Of a stretch of 39,722 nucleotides of DNA, positions 1 to 8,462 are shown piece by piece. The stretch's first letter is position 1. The number at the start of each line of letters is the position of its first letter. The stretch is from CAZVRZ01 sp964629965 (GTDB lineage Bacteria > Chloroflexota > Anaerolineae > Anaerolineales > UBA4823), in NCBI GenBank assembly GCA_964629965.1, contig CAZVRZ010000035.1, forward strand, positions 1-39,722. The letters run 5' to 3'. A program made the position numbers and the translations under genes. The notes under the pieces were generated by a model. The model searched no databases, was not told the DNA's origin, and worked only from the letters and a program-made list of their open reading frames with translations.

Positions 1-188
1 GAAACTGCACCTACACGGGCCTCACGCCGGAATTCTGGAATAGTTGTGACGCCATTTGCAATGAGAAACACTGGGTGATGTGGGGGACGCCCAACTGCGG
101 CAAAGGCCAACCAGGCCAGGTGGCGCACACCGGGCATGGTGCCGCGCCGGCGCGTTTCCGTGGTATCAAAGTCGGTGTGTTAAAGTAG
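1..188 (+). CDS. tldD: TldD metalloprotease, C-terminal fragment (5' end outside window)
   Basis: An open frame enters from the left edge, read from base 3, and ends at TAG 186-188. Its last ~60 residues contain GTPNCGKGQPGQ and GHGAAPARFRGIKVG, the typical closing motifs of TldD. TldD is the catalytic, HExxxH-bearing partner of the TldD/TldE(PmbA) protease, which trims modified peptides in the cytoplasm in characterised bacteria. The HExxxH motif lies upstream of the window, so catalytic competence cannot be judged. The next gene, pmbA, starts 11 bases after the stop, so the pair is almost certainly an operon. Confidence 0.85.
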   Translation, partial: NCTYTGLTPEFWNSCDAICNEKHWVMWGTPNCGKGQPGQVAHTGHGAAPARFRGIKVGVLK

Positions 189-199
189 GGAGGCAGAGA

Positions 200-1543
200 A
201 TGATTGGAGAAAAAGAACTTCGTAAGATTTGCCAGCAGGTACTGAAACGCTGCCGCGCCGACGCGGCCGAAGTGCTGCTGTTCACCGAGAACAACTCGCT
301 GACCCGTTTTGCAAACAACATGATCCATCAAAACGTGGCAGAGAGCAATATTAGCCTGACCCTGCGATATTTCATCGGCAAGCGCGTGGGGATTGCTTCG
401 ACCAACCGGCTGGATGACACCGCCCTAGACGAGCTGACCGAGCACGCCCGCCAGAGCGCCAAGGCCAGCCCCGAAGATCCAGATTACCCCGGCCTGCCGG
501 AGCCAGCCAGCTATACCGAGGTACAATCCTACCATGCGGCTACAGCAGAATGCAGCCCAGAACAGCGCGCCAGCGCCGTTGGCGCCGTTTGTCGCCTGGC
601 AAACGAAAAAGGCTTGAACGCCTCGGGCGCTTTTTCGACGGGCGAGGGAGAAGTTGCCGTCGCCAATTCGCAAGGCTTGTTTGCCAGTCACCTAGCCAGC
701 ACTGCCGATTTTTCAACGGTGGTGATGGGCAGCGACTCGTCGGGCTGGGCGCAAAGCTCAGGCTGGCGCGTGACCGATATTTCTCCAGAAATGCTGGGAC
801 GCGAAGCCATCGAAAAAGCCGAGCGCGGCTGCAACCCACGCCGCATCGAACCGGGCAATTTCACTGTGGTGTTGGACCCCTATGCCACCGAGGATATCCT
901 CAGCTCGCTCAACTATTACGGCATGGGTGCGCAATCGGTCCTGGAAGGCCAATCCTGGATGGTGGATCGCATCGGGCAAAAGGCCATGAGCGAGCAGATC
1001 AGCATTCGGGATGACGGTTACGACCCACAAGGCTCGCCGATGCCATTCGATTTTGAGGGCGTGCCCAAGCAGAGCGTCGATATTGTTAAAAACGGCGTGG
1101 TCGTAGGACCCGTTTACGACCGTTACACAGCGCGCAAAGCCGGTGTGACAAGCACCGGTCATGCGCTGCCGCCGACCATGCGCGGCATGGGCCCGATCGC
1201 CATCAATTTGTTTATCGCGCCAGGCCAGGCAACGGTCGAGGAAATGATCCGCTCAACCGAGCGCGGTGTGTATATCACTCGCTTCTGGTACACCCGCCTG
1301 GTGCACCCGCGCGACTGCGTCATCACCGGCATGACCCGCGATGGCGCTTTCTGGATCGAGAATGGCGAGATCGCTTACCCAGTAAAGAACCTGCGCTTCA
1401 CCCAGTCTTATGTGGAAGCCCTGAACAACGTGGCTGCGGTTGGTGAACACACCATCCTGCTGCTGAGCGAGTTTGGCGGCATTGCCACCCGCGTGCCGGC
1501 CCTCAAGATCACCGGCTTCAACTTCACCGGAAGCACCGTATAA
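200..1543 (+). CDS. pmbA: PmbA/TldE-family metalloprotease partner subunit
   Basis: A 447-residue PmbA/TldE-family protein. The frame is open upstream, but the ATG at 200 is preceded by GGGAGG at a good distance and lies just after the tldD stop, so it is the better start. Family hallmarks seen are TRFANN and IHQN near residues 35-45, a DPYATED stretch where TldD would carry HExxxH, DRYTARKAG followed by STGHALPP, ERGVYITRFWY, and a glycine-rich MTRDGAFWIENGEI near the C-terminus. No HExxxH is present, as expected for the non-catalytic TldE partner that heterodimerises with TldD. The substrate is unknown; no modified-peptide precursor gene is visible next to it in this window. Confidence 0.9.
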   Translation: MIGEKELRKICQQVLKRCRADAAEVLLFTENNSLTRFANNMIHQNVAESNISLTLRYFIGKRVGIASTNRLDDTALDELTEHARQSAKASPEDPDYPGLPEPASYTEVQSYHAATAECSPEQRASAVGAVCRLANEKGLNASGAFSTGEGEVAVANSQGLFASHLASTADFSTVVMGSDSSGWAQSSGWRVTDISPEMLGREAIEKAERGCNPRRIEPGNFTVVLDPYATEDILSSLNYYGMGAQSVLEGQSWMVDRIGQKAMSEQISIRDDGYDPQGSPMPFDFEGVPKQSVDIVKNGVVVGPVYDRYTARKAGVTSTGHALPPTMRGMGPIAINLFIAPGQATVEEMIRSTERGVYITRFWYTRLVHPRDCVITGMTRDGAFWIENGEIAYPVKNLRFTQSYVEALNNVAAVGEHTILLLSEFGGIATRVPALKITGFNFTGSTV

Positions 1544-1552
1544 AACGAAATG

Positions 1553-1584
1553 TTGGAGGGGCTGAGAAAGCTCGGCCCCTCCAA
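1553..1584 (+). terminator. Strong hairpin between pmbA and the glycosyltransferase gene
   Basis: TTGGAGGGGCTGAG, a four-base AAAG loop and CTCGGCCCCTCCAA form a 14-bp stem with a single G·T pair. It begins nine bases after the pmbA stop and ends nine bases before the next ATG. There is no T-run after it, so it may be a processing or stability hairpin, or a terminator relying on other factors. Confidence 0.6.
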
Positions 1585-1593
1585 CGCAACCCT

Positions 1594-3474
1594 ATGCCAA
1601 CGCGCCTGACCAAGAAACCTCTCCGCATTCCCTGGCTGCCAGAGATCATCTCAGCAGCAGGTTTATTAATCTTCTTTGCCCAGTTATGGACCTTCGCCCA
1701 TACCCAGCACTCTGTCCTGGACGAAGGACTGTACCTATTTAAAGGTTTCTTATTTGCCAGCGGGCGATACCAGCTTTTCCAAGATTATGGACCGCTGACC
1801 AACCAGATGCCGGTGGCCTTCCTCATCCCCGGATCCGTCCAGACGCTGCTTGGACCGGGCCTGCGGGTGGGACGATACTTTGCCATCTTCCTGGGCCTGT
1901 TCATGCTCCTGGCGCTGTGGCTGACCAGCCGCCGCTTGGGCAGTCGCTGGCTGGCTGCTGCGGCGGTATGGGCCATGGCAGTCAACCCTGCCGCGGCCAA
2001 GATGTACAGCATGGCAATCTCCGAAGGGTTGATCGCCTGCCTGCTGATGTGGGTGATGTTCCTCACCTTGGGAGAAAAACGCCCGTTCTGGCAAATCCTG
2101 GCTGGATCGATCTTGAGCGGGCTGATCATCATGATCCGCATCAACCTCCTGCCGCTGCTGCCGTTCCTGATCTTATATCATTTCTGGCAGCGCGGCTGGA
2201 AAACCGCTGCCTGGGCAGCCCTGGCCGGTGCGCTCACCGTGGCGCTCATCCATGCCCTATATTGGCCAAACATCTTACGCCTGTGGGCCTATTGGCTGCC
2301 CGAGGGGCTCGCACCCTTCCTAAGCGCTTTCCGGCCGCCCGACGCTTCGCCCTATTGGGATCCGGCTGCAAGCCTGGCAGAGCGGGTGAGCAGTTTTTGG
2401 GAAGCCGTGCGGTATTACTTTGCCGGCATGATCGGCGCGCTGGCAAGCTGGCTCTTTTGGCCGCGCAAATCCCAATGGAAAAGCCAGGCAGATTTTCGCA
2501 TTGCCGTGTTCTTATCTGTGCTGCTGGTTTCTCTGATCGCGCTACACGCCTGGGCTTCATTGATCAAAAATTATTGCGTCTTTTGCTTCCCGATCTACAC
2601 ATCCTTTTACGCCGGTTTAGGCTTGCTGTTGGCGGCGGTGTCAATTCCTTCCTGGCAAAAGGCTATCTTTCGCTGGCAGTTGGCGCTTGCCGGGCTAGCG
2701 ACCGTCGTGGTGCCGGCGGGCATTTTGTACAGCAGATGGCTGCCGCTGCTGGCGTACAAGGTCATGGAAATGCGCGTGCCGCGCATCAACAACCACCGTA
2801 TTTTGCCGGGGTACGCAGAACTGTGGCGTCTGATCGCCAACGTGACTTCTCTGCAACAAGAGACGATCTTCGATATCTTCAACGCCACGTTGCCCATCGT
2901 TTTCGGCCTGCTGGCAGGGTGGATATTCTGGCAGGCAGCCCGGCTGCTGCCGCGAGTGAGCAAGCGCCCGGTCTCTCTCACCGGCCTGCCCACCGGCGTG
3001 GCTGCTTTTGCCCTGATGGCATTGATAGGCTGCCTGCTAGCCCCCAGCGACTGGCTGGGCGGCGGATACCAGCGCTACGATTGCGGAGGCGACGAGATAG
3101 CCACTTATGAAGCAGTCGGCACAGCCCTGCAAGCAGTTATCCCGCCCACCGCGCAGGTTTTTTGGCGCAGCGACGCGCTGGTCGATCTACTATATCTTCC
3201 GCAAGCAGGCATTTATCCATCTCAGCTGAATGGCGACTACTCCTATCGCCTGACAGGTGAAGATGATGAACTGCTAAAGTATGGCTGGTGGAATGAGACG
3301 CTTGGCCGCCGGTGGCTTGCCGAAGCCGAGTTCGTCCTGGTCGAACCCAAATATTACGAAGGCTGGCTGCAATCGATACTCGAATCAGGGCTCTATGATG
3401 AGCTTTCGCCCACCCCGTCCAATGCTCCATGCCGGGCAGAGGCTTATTTACGCATTTTCAAAAGAAAACCCTAA
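1594..3474 (+). CDS. Membrane glycosyltransferase, GT39/ArnT-like (GT-C fold)
   Basis: A 626-residue polytopic membrane protein with about ten or more hydrophobic segments. The first loop after TM1 carries the acidic motif VLDEGLYLFKG, followed by QDYGPLTNQMP; this matches the DE-containing first periplasmic loop of GT39, PMT and ArnT-type GT-C glycosyltransferases, which use polyprenyl-phosphate sugars. The C-terminal soluble part (about residues 490-626) contains WRSDALVDLLYLPQAG and probably faces outside. No other glycosylation gene is adjacent, so donor and acceptor are unknown. The ATG has no clear ribosome-binding site and sits just beyond the 1553-1584 hairpin. The family call rests on topology and the DE motif, so subfamily is uncertain. 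Confidence 0.7.
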   Translation: MPTRLTKKPLRIPWLPEIISAAGLLIFFAQLWTFAHTQHSVLDEGLYLFKGFLFASGRYQLFQDYGPLTNQMPVAFLIPGSVQTLLGPGLRVGRYFAIFLGLFMLLALWLTSRRLGSRWLAAAAVWAMAVNPAAAKMYSMAISEGLIACLLMWVMFLTLGEKRPFWQILAGSILSGLIIMIRINLLPLLPFLILYHFWQRGWKTAAWAALAGALTVALIHALYWPNILRLWAYWLPEGLAPFLSAFRPPDASPYWDPAASLAERVSSFWEAVRYYFAGMIGALASWLFWPRKSQWKSQADFRIAVFLSVLLVSLIALHAWASLIKNYCVFCFPIYTSFYAGLGLLLAAVSIPSWQKAIFRWQLALAGLATVVVPAGILYSRWLPLLAYKVMEMRVPRINNHRILPGYAELWRLIANVTSLQQETIFDIFNATLPIVFGLLAGWIFWQAARLLPRVSKRPVSLTGLPTGVAAFALMALIGCLLAPSDWLGGGYQRYDCGGDEIATYEAVGTALQAVIPPTAQVFWRSDALVDLLYLPQAGIYPSQLNGDYSYRLTGEDDELLKYGWWNETLGRRWLAEAEFVLVEPKYYEGWLQSILESGLYDELSPTPSNAPCRAEAYLRIFKRKP

Positions 3475-3489
3475 CCGGCGCCGGGTTAG
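3471..3489. terminator. Hairpin between convergent genes
   Basis: CTAACC and GGTTAG arms enclose a GC-rich heptamer at the end of the glycosyltransferase gene, 11 bases before the 3' end of the convergent rnz gene. Its position suits a bidirectional terminator, but the stem is short and no T-run follows. Confidence 0.35.
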
Positions 3490-3499
3490 CCTGCCAGCG

Positions 3500-4459
3500 C
3501 TAGATCACTTCGGCGTCAGGCGAGCGCTCTATTTTTAGGCATTCGCCGCGCCGCACCTGGAAAGCATCGAAATCGCGCGCCACCACCGCAGAGGGGAAGA
3601 CAGAGCGCACTTCTGCCAGGATATCGCGCTCGCGATAACGGCGCGAAACATGCGTCAGGATCAACTGCCCCACCCCGGCGCGCTGCGCCAGCTCGGCTGC
3701 CTGGCGGGCGGTCATGTGGGCAAACTTCTGCGCCATGTCGATATCTTCTTGCAGATAAGTGGCTTCCATCACGAGCATATCTGCGTCCCGGCATACACTG
3801 TCCAGATCGTCGGTGCGGCCTACATCGCCGATATGCACCAGGCGCACACCAGGGCGCTCTGGCCCCAACACTTCATCGGGCTGGATGGTGCGGCCATCCG
3901 GCAGTTGGATAGGCTTTCCATTGACCAGGTCGCGCCGCCAGGGGCCAGGAGGAACGGCCAGAGCATCGGCGCGCTCGGGCAAAAAAGGCCGGCGGTTCTT
4001 CTCTTCGAACAAGTAGCCAAAACAATCCGGTCCACGATGCCAGACAGGGAAAGCGGTCACAGAAAAATCGCTGCCTTCGAAGATAACGCCCGGCGAAATC
4101 TCGATGAAACGCAGATCCATGGGGGGATTAGCGCCCCGCAGGACAACGCCAAAGATCAGCTCGTGGATGCGTTCCAGGGCCCAATGCCCGGCATAGATCT
4201 CCAGATCATCGATAGTTTCCCAGCGTGAAAAGGTAGAGAGCAAGCCTGCCAGCCCCAGGATGTGATCCAGGTGGCCATGGGTGATCAGAATACGGTTCAA
4301 CCGCTTGAAGCCCAGGCCAGACTGCAATATCTGGCGCTGCGTGCCCTCGCCGCAATCCACCAGGAAGCGATGCTCATCGTGCAACACCACCTGGGCCGAG
4401 AGGCCCCGGCGCACCGAAGGAGCCGAAGCGGAAGTACCTAAGAATACGATCTCAAACAA
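3500..4459 (-). CDS. rnz: Ribonuclease Z (tRNA 3' endonuclease)
   Basis: A 319-residue metallo-beta-lactamase-fold protein of normal length for bacterial tRNase Z, which cleaves precursor tRNA just after the discriminator base. It opens with the family N-terminus FLGTSASAPS, then VDCGEGTQRQ, and the zinc motif HGHLDH (H61, H63, D65, H66). Later zinc-ligand regions are seen in HIGDVGRTDD, LVMEATY and ILTHVSRRY. The start appears to be TTG at 4457-4459, preceded by AAGGA nine bases upstream on the minus strand. It is transcribed alone, convergent with the upstream glycosyltransferase gene and divergent from the HEAT-repeat gene. Confidence 0.95.
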   Translation of the reverse strand: MFEIVFLGTSASAPSVRRGLSAQVVLHDEHRFLVDCGEGTQRQILQSGLGFKRLNRILITHGHLDHILGLAGLLSTFSRWETIDDLEIYAGHWALERIHELIFGVVLRGANPPMDLRFIEISPGVIFEGSDFSVTAFPVWHRGPDCFGYLFEEKNRRPFLPERADALAVPPGPWRRDLVNGKPIQLPDGRTIQPDEVLGPERPGVRLVHIGDVGRTDDLDSVCRDADMLVMEATYLQEDIDMAQKFAHMTARQAAELAQRAGVGQLILTHVSRRYRERDILAEVRSVFPSAVVARDFDAFQVRRGECLKIERSPDAEVI

Positions 4460-4591
4460 TAGTGGATTCCTTGAAATTTATTTGACGAGATAACAACAAC
4501 GTCACGCTCGTATTGTACACGAGATTTGGCTCCTGGCATAAGCGGAATTAGGCGATCTTCATACCCTGGCTGCAAACGTCAAATCCGCATA

Positions 4592-4600
4592 TGCTATACT
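4592..4600 (+). promoter_or_regulatory. Extended -10 promoter for the HEAT-repeat gene
   Basis: TGC directly followed by TATACT gives an extended -10 element 20 bases before the ATG at 4620. No good -35 hexamer is seen, as is common for extended -10 promoters. The same TGC-TATAAT arrangement recurs before ftsK and before the lipoprotein gene at 24521. Confidence 0.5.
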
Positions 4601-4619
4601 TAGCTTGTCAGGAGCCATT

Positions 4620-5441
4620 ATGTTCCAAGATTTCTCCGAAGCAGAACTGCAACAGATTCAGATCATCGCCGCCAATTTGCTGGCAGGCCGCACCGCACAA
4701 GGCATCCAGGCATTGCGATCACTAAAAGATAATGTGTATGCTGCCATTCAGCCCAAGCAGCGTATTTCGCACGGCATCACCTGGGTCGTTGAAAGACTCA
4801 GCGCCATGTTCGTGCAGATCTGTTCTAACGAGGCCGACTTGCAGAAGATCGCCCTGGTATTGTGTGATCATTTGCCTGCCGATGACCGGCTGCTGGGAAC
4901 AGCGGTCTTTCTCATGGCCGAATACGGCCTGCAGCAGCCAGGCGAAGTGTTGGACTTCTTCGAAAAAGCCGCCAATTCGCCGGATTGGGTCTCACGTGAA
5001 TTTGCAGCTTGCGCAGGGCGCAAGTTCATCGGCCCCCAGCGAACGGTCACACTGCCCTGGCTCAAAGGGCTTGCCAGTTCAAAACAACCGAATGTGCGCC
5101 GCTTTGCCGCCGAAACGCTGCGCCCGGTCACCGGCAATCGCTGGCTGAACCGGGAACCCGAGGCATTATTGGAAGTGCTGCGCCTCATGTTCTGCGAAAC
5201 GCATCCCTACCCGCGCACCTCGGTCGGCAATAATCTGAGCGACCTGGCAAGAAGGCAGCCTGAGCTGGTGTATGCGCTGGTCGAAGAACTGGTCGCCTCG
5301 GGAGACAAGAACAGTTACTGGATCGCCTACCGCGCCTGCCGCAACCTGGTCAAAAAAGAACCGCAGCGCGTGATGGACTTGCTAAGAGTGGACGAGTATC
5401 ACTATAAAGATCGAAATTATAGAAGATCATCTGTGCTATAA
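4620..5441 (+). CDS. HEAT-repeat protein resembling DNA alkylation-repeat (AlkD/AlkC) family
   Basis: A 273-residue all-helical protein. The ATG at 4620 is preceded by CAGGAG and is preferred over an in-frame TTG at 4605. Features resembling the alkylation-repeat superhelix are SPDWVSREFAACAGRKF (about 125-141) and QPNVRRFAAETLRPV (about 161-175), patterns typical of HEAT repeats in AlkD/AlkC-like DNA glycosylases. Another possible repeat is SYWIAYRACRNLVKKEPQRV near the C-terminus. A glycosylase function would need the catalytic and DNA-contact residues to be checked by structure; a protein-binding HEAT scaffold is the main alternative. Its 3' end contains the -10 element used for ftsK. Confidence 0.6.
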   Translation: MFQDFSEAELQQIQIIAANLLAGRTAQGIQALRSLKDNVYAAIQPKQRISHGITWVVERLSAMFVQICSNEADLQKIALVLCDHLPADDRLLGTAVFLMAEYGLQQPGEVLDFFEKAANSPDWVSREFAACAGRKFIGPQRTVTLPWLKGLASSKQPNVRRFAAETLRPVTGNRWLNREPEALLEVLRLMFCETHPYPRTSVGNNLSDLARRQPELVYALVEELVASGDKNSYWIAYRACRNLVKKEPQRVMDLLRVDEYHYKDRNYRRSSVL

Positions 5442-5442
5442 T
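5434..5442 (+). promoter_or_regulatory. Extended -10 promoter overlapping a stop codon, probably for ftsK
   Basis: TGC followed by a perfect TATAAT overlaps the TAA stop of the HEAT-repeat gene and lies 73 bases before the ftsK GTG. No convincing -35 hexamer is seen. Confidence 0.5.
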
Positions 5443-5514
5443 GGCAGCACATGACCCCGCCCTTGAAAGCAGATGGCCGGGCTCCCCTATCCTATGATCG
5501 GAAAGTAAGCACAC

Positions 5515-8001
5515 GTGCCGCCTTCACGCAAGTTCACCAAGACAAGCCAGCAGAACTCTGCCCGGGGCAAACCCAAAGCCGGCAGCGGCAAGACGCCAGT
5601 GCGCGCCGCCAGCAAGCCCTCCGGGCGTGGCTCGAGCGCCCGTAAAGCCGCTCCCGTCAGGAGCGCGGCCGGCAAGCGCCTTTCTACCCGGGGCGGCTCA
5701 TCCGCCCAGCTTGCCAGGCGCCCGGGCCTGTTGGATAGCCTGAAGGGGCTTTTTCGGCGCAAGAACCAGGCGCCGCCCACCCGCTCAACTGCCCGCTCAA
5801 CCGCCAAACCCACCGGAAAGACAGCCGCAGCACCCTCCAGCGGCATGAGCCTGGATCGCAAGCTGGACCTGGTGGGGGTGGTGCTGGTATTCGTCGGCTT
5901 ACCCACGCTGCTCAGCCTGCTGTCCACCAATCACAGCGCATCGACCGGCAACTGGTTGTCGCTGCTGGGACAGATCTTTGGCTGGGGCGCTTTCCTCTTC
6001 CCAATGGTCATGATCATCATCGGTCTGTGGCTGATCCTGCGCAACTTCGAACGTGTGCCACGCATCGCCCTGGAACGCCTGGCGGGGTTGGGTCTTTTAT
6101 TCCTAAATCTGCTCACTTTTCTGCACCTGGCAGTCCAACCCGATACTCTCGAGCAATCCTTTGATCTGGCGCAAGCCGGAAAAGGTGGAGGATACCTGGG
6201 AGCAGGTTTTTACGAATTGTTTGTATCCAACCTGGGAATTGGCGGCACGATTGTGGCGCTGTTGGCCTGGTTGTTGGTCTCCCTGACGCTGGTGCTAGAC
6301 ACCTCGGTGGCAAACCTTTTCCATTGGGTCTCCCCATTGATCCTGCGCATCCAGGATTGGTGGGATGAGTGGCGCACCCGGCGTTACCTGACGCCCAACA
6401 AATCTCCCTTCCCATCACTGCCCACCCCTACCCAAGCGAAGAATCCCACCCCCGGCAGCTCGCCGGACTCGATCCGGGTCATCAGTCCCCAGGCTGCCGG
6501 TCAGCCCATGACCTGGGTGCTGCCACGTTTGGAGGATATCCTCGAAGCAGGCAGCGAAGTAGCTGTAGATGATGAGGTGGACCTGCAGCGGGCGCACACG
6601 ATCGAAGAAACGCTGGCCTCCTTCGGCGCACCGGTCAACGTGGTCGAGATCAACCGCGGCCCAACCATTACCCAGTTTGGCGTCGAGCCTGATTTTGTCG
6701 AAAACCGGGGTGGGCGCGTGCGGGTACGGGTTGGCAAGATCGCATCCCTGGTAGATGACCTGGCGTTGGCGCTTTCGGCGCGCACAATCCGGGTGCAAGC
6801 ACCGGTTCCTGGAAAAGGATACGTGGGCATCGAGGTGCCCAACGAAGTGATCGCCAACGTTGCCTTGCGCGACGTGATCGAAAGCGATGCCTTCCGTCGT
6901 TTGAAATCGCCACTGCGCTTTGCTATCGGCCAGGATGTGGCCGGGCACGCGGTGGCAGCCGATATGTCTGCCATGCCCCACCTGCTGATCGCCGGAGCAA
7001 CCGGCTCCGGTAAGTCGGTCTGTGTCAACGCCATCATCGCCTGCCTGTTGTTGAACAATACACCGGACGATGTGCGCCTGATCATGGTCGATCCAAAGCG
7101 CGTCGAATTGACCGGTTATAACGGCATTCCACACCTGCTGACACCTGTGGTCGTAGAGATGGAACGCGTGATCGGCGCGCTGCAGTGGGTGCTGCGCGAG
7201 ATGGATCAGCGTTATCACAAGCTGGCGCAGTTGGGCACGCGCAACATTCAAGAATACAACGCCAAAATAGAGGGACATGGCGAGAAAAAGCTGCCTCGCC
7301 TGGTGGTCATCATCGATGAGTTGGCTGATCTGATGATGCTGGCGCCGGACGAAACCGAGCGCTCGATCACTCGCCTGGCGCAGTTGGCGCGCGCCACCGG
7401 CATCCATCTAATCATCGCCACGCAGCGTCCATCGGTGGATGTGGTGACCGGCCTGATCAAAGCCAATTTCCCGTCCCGCATCGCTTTTGCAGTGGCCTCG
7501 GGTGTAGACAGCCGGGTCATCTTGGACCAGCCTGGCGCAGAACGCCTGCTGGGCCGCGGCGATATGCTCTTCCAGGCGCCGGACGCAGCCTCAGCACTCC
7601 GCCTGCAGGGAGCATATGTATCCGATACCGAAATCCAGCGATTGGTGCAATACTGGCTGGGTTTTGTCGGCTCGTTCCCGGCTGCGCCGGCGGCGATGGG
7701 TGGGGTGGTTGATTCTGTCCCGGCAGGTATTCCACTCAAACAGATCCCGCTTTGGGAAGAAATGGAACAAGAGGAACAAGGCGATCCCTTATATAATGAG
7801 GCGTTGGATCTGGTGCGGCGGCAGGGCCGAGCCTCGATCTCAATGTTGCAGCGCCGCTTGCGGATCGGTTATACCCGCGCCGCGCGCCTGATCGAAGCGA
7901 TGCAGGAACGAGGCATCGTTGGAACGGAAGTGGGCCCGCAAGGGTTCGAGGTATTAGATTACGGCCAGGCCGCCCCACCCGCAGATGAGGAACATTCCTG
8001 A
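5515..8001 (+). CDS. ftsK: DNA translocase FtsK/SpoIIIE
   Basis: An 828-residue double-stranded DNA translocase that clears chromosome termini from the division septum. A very basic Ala/Ser/Arg-rich segment (about 1-110) precedes about four membrane helices (115-275) and a short Pro-rich linker, much shorter than in E. coli FtsK. The alpha-beta motor contains DDEVDLQRAHTIEETLASFG, the Walker A motif GATGSGKS (494-501), DPKRVELTGYNGIPHLL, the Walker B region VVIIDELADLMM (about 595-606) and IIATQRPSVDVVTG. The C-terminal gamma winged helix (about 760-820) reads RRLRIGYTRAARLIEAMQ, the usual KOPS/SRS-reading domain. The start is GTG with only a weak GGAAAG upstream, so a different start near it is possible. 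Confidence 0.95.
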   Translation: MPPSRKFTKTSQQNSARGKPKAGSGKTPVRAASKPSGRGSSARKAAPVRSAAGKRLSTRGGSSAQLARRPGLLDSLKGLFRRKNQAPPTRSTARSTAKPTGKTAAAPSSGMSLDRKLDLVGVVLVFVGLPTLLSLLSTNHSASTGNWLSLLGQIFGWGAFLFPMVMIIIGLWLILRNFERVPRIALERLAGLGLLFLNLLTFLHLAVQPDTLEQSFDLAQAGKGGGYLGAGFYELFVSNLGIGGTIVALLAWLLVSLTLVLDTSVANLFHWVSPLILRIQDWWDEWRTRRYLTPNKSPFPSLPTPTQAKNPTPGSSPDSIRVISPQAAGQPMTWVLPRLEDILEAGSEVAVDDEVDLQRAHTIEETLASFGAPVNVVEINRGPTITQFGVEPDFVENRGGRVRVRVGKIASLVDDLALALSARTIRVQAPVPGKGYVGIEVPNEVIANVALRDVIESDAFRRLKSPLRFAIGQDVAGHAVAADMSAMPHLLIAGATGSGKSVCVNAIIACLLLNNTPDDVRLIMVDPKRVELTGYNGIPHLLTPVVVEMERVIGALQWVLREMDQRYHKLAQLGTRNIQEYNAKIEGHGEKKLPRLVVIIDELADLMMLAPDETERSITRLAQLARATGIHLIIATQRPSVDVVTGLIKANFPSRIAFAVASGVDSRVILDQPGAERLLGRGDMLFQAPDAASALRLQGAYVSDTEIQRLVQYWLGFVGSFPAAPAAMGGVVDSVPAGIPLKQIPLWEEMEQEEQGDPLYNEALDLVRRQGRASISMLQRRLRIGYTRAARLIEAMQERGIVGTEVGPQGFEVLDYGQAAPPADEEHS

Positions 8002-8027
8002 TACAGGCTTCTGCCCGGGCTGGCCAA

Positions 8028-8036
8028 TGATATAAT
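8028..8036 (+). promoter_or_regulatory. Extended -10 promoter for the small protein gene at 8059
   Basis: TGA-TATAAT (extended -10) lies 22 bases before the ATG at 8059, with an excellent GGAGGTG ribosome-binding site in between. Confidence 0.5.
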
Positions 8037-8058
8037 CTCTGTAAATTTGGAGGTGTTT

Positions 8059-8424
8059 ATGTCACAAAATGCTCCTCGAGATATTACCCCCTACAACGGC
8101 ATGTTCAAGGGCGTCGGCAATCGCATCAAACTGATCATTCGCTTGATGAGCGATCCACGCGTGAATATGTTGCTCAAAGCAATTCCTTTAACATCGCTGA
8201 TCTACCTCTTCTTTCCAGATATCATGCCCGGGCCCATCGACGATGCTGCTATTGTCTGGTTCAGCACATTCCTATTCGTGGAGCTGTGCCCGCCCGAAGT
8301 GGTTCAGGAACACACCGAGGCGATCAATCGCGCCGACCAAGGTCAATCCCAGATGGCCCAGCAAGAAGACGAGATTGAAATCGACGGCGAAGTGGTTGAA
8401 GGGGAATTCCGCGAAGATAAGTAA
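8059..8424 (+). CDS. Small protein with hydrophobic core, possibly DUF1232-like
   Basis: A 121-residue protein. The ATG at 8059 follows GGAGGTG and is preferred over an in-frame TTG at 8047. The middle (about residues 40-75) is hydrophobic and reads AIPLTSLIYLFFPDIMPGPIDD, which recalls the PxDxIPD...DD core of DUF1232 small membrane proteins. The last 30 residues are strongly acidic (QQEDEIEIDGEVVEGEF). A basic amphipathic N-terminal stretch (GNRIKLIIRLM) precedes the core. Function is unknown and the DUF1232 link is by eye only. It lies between ftsK and the M1 peptidase gene with its own promoter. Confidence 0.7.
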   Translation: MSQNAPRDITPYNGMFKGVGNRIKLIIRLMSDPRVNMLLKAIPLTSLIYLFFPDIMPGPIDDAAIVWFSTFLFVELCPPEVVQEHTEAINRADQGQSQMAQQEDEIEIDGEVVEGEFREDK

Positions 8425-8462
8425 AATCTTCACAAGGCGCAGCTTGTTGCCTGGATAAATGA

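Noticed and set aside
6415..7407. A 330-residue frame antisense to ftsK
   Set aside because: It lies wholly opposite the conserved FtsK motor and has no recognisable domain.
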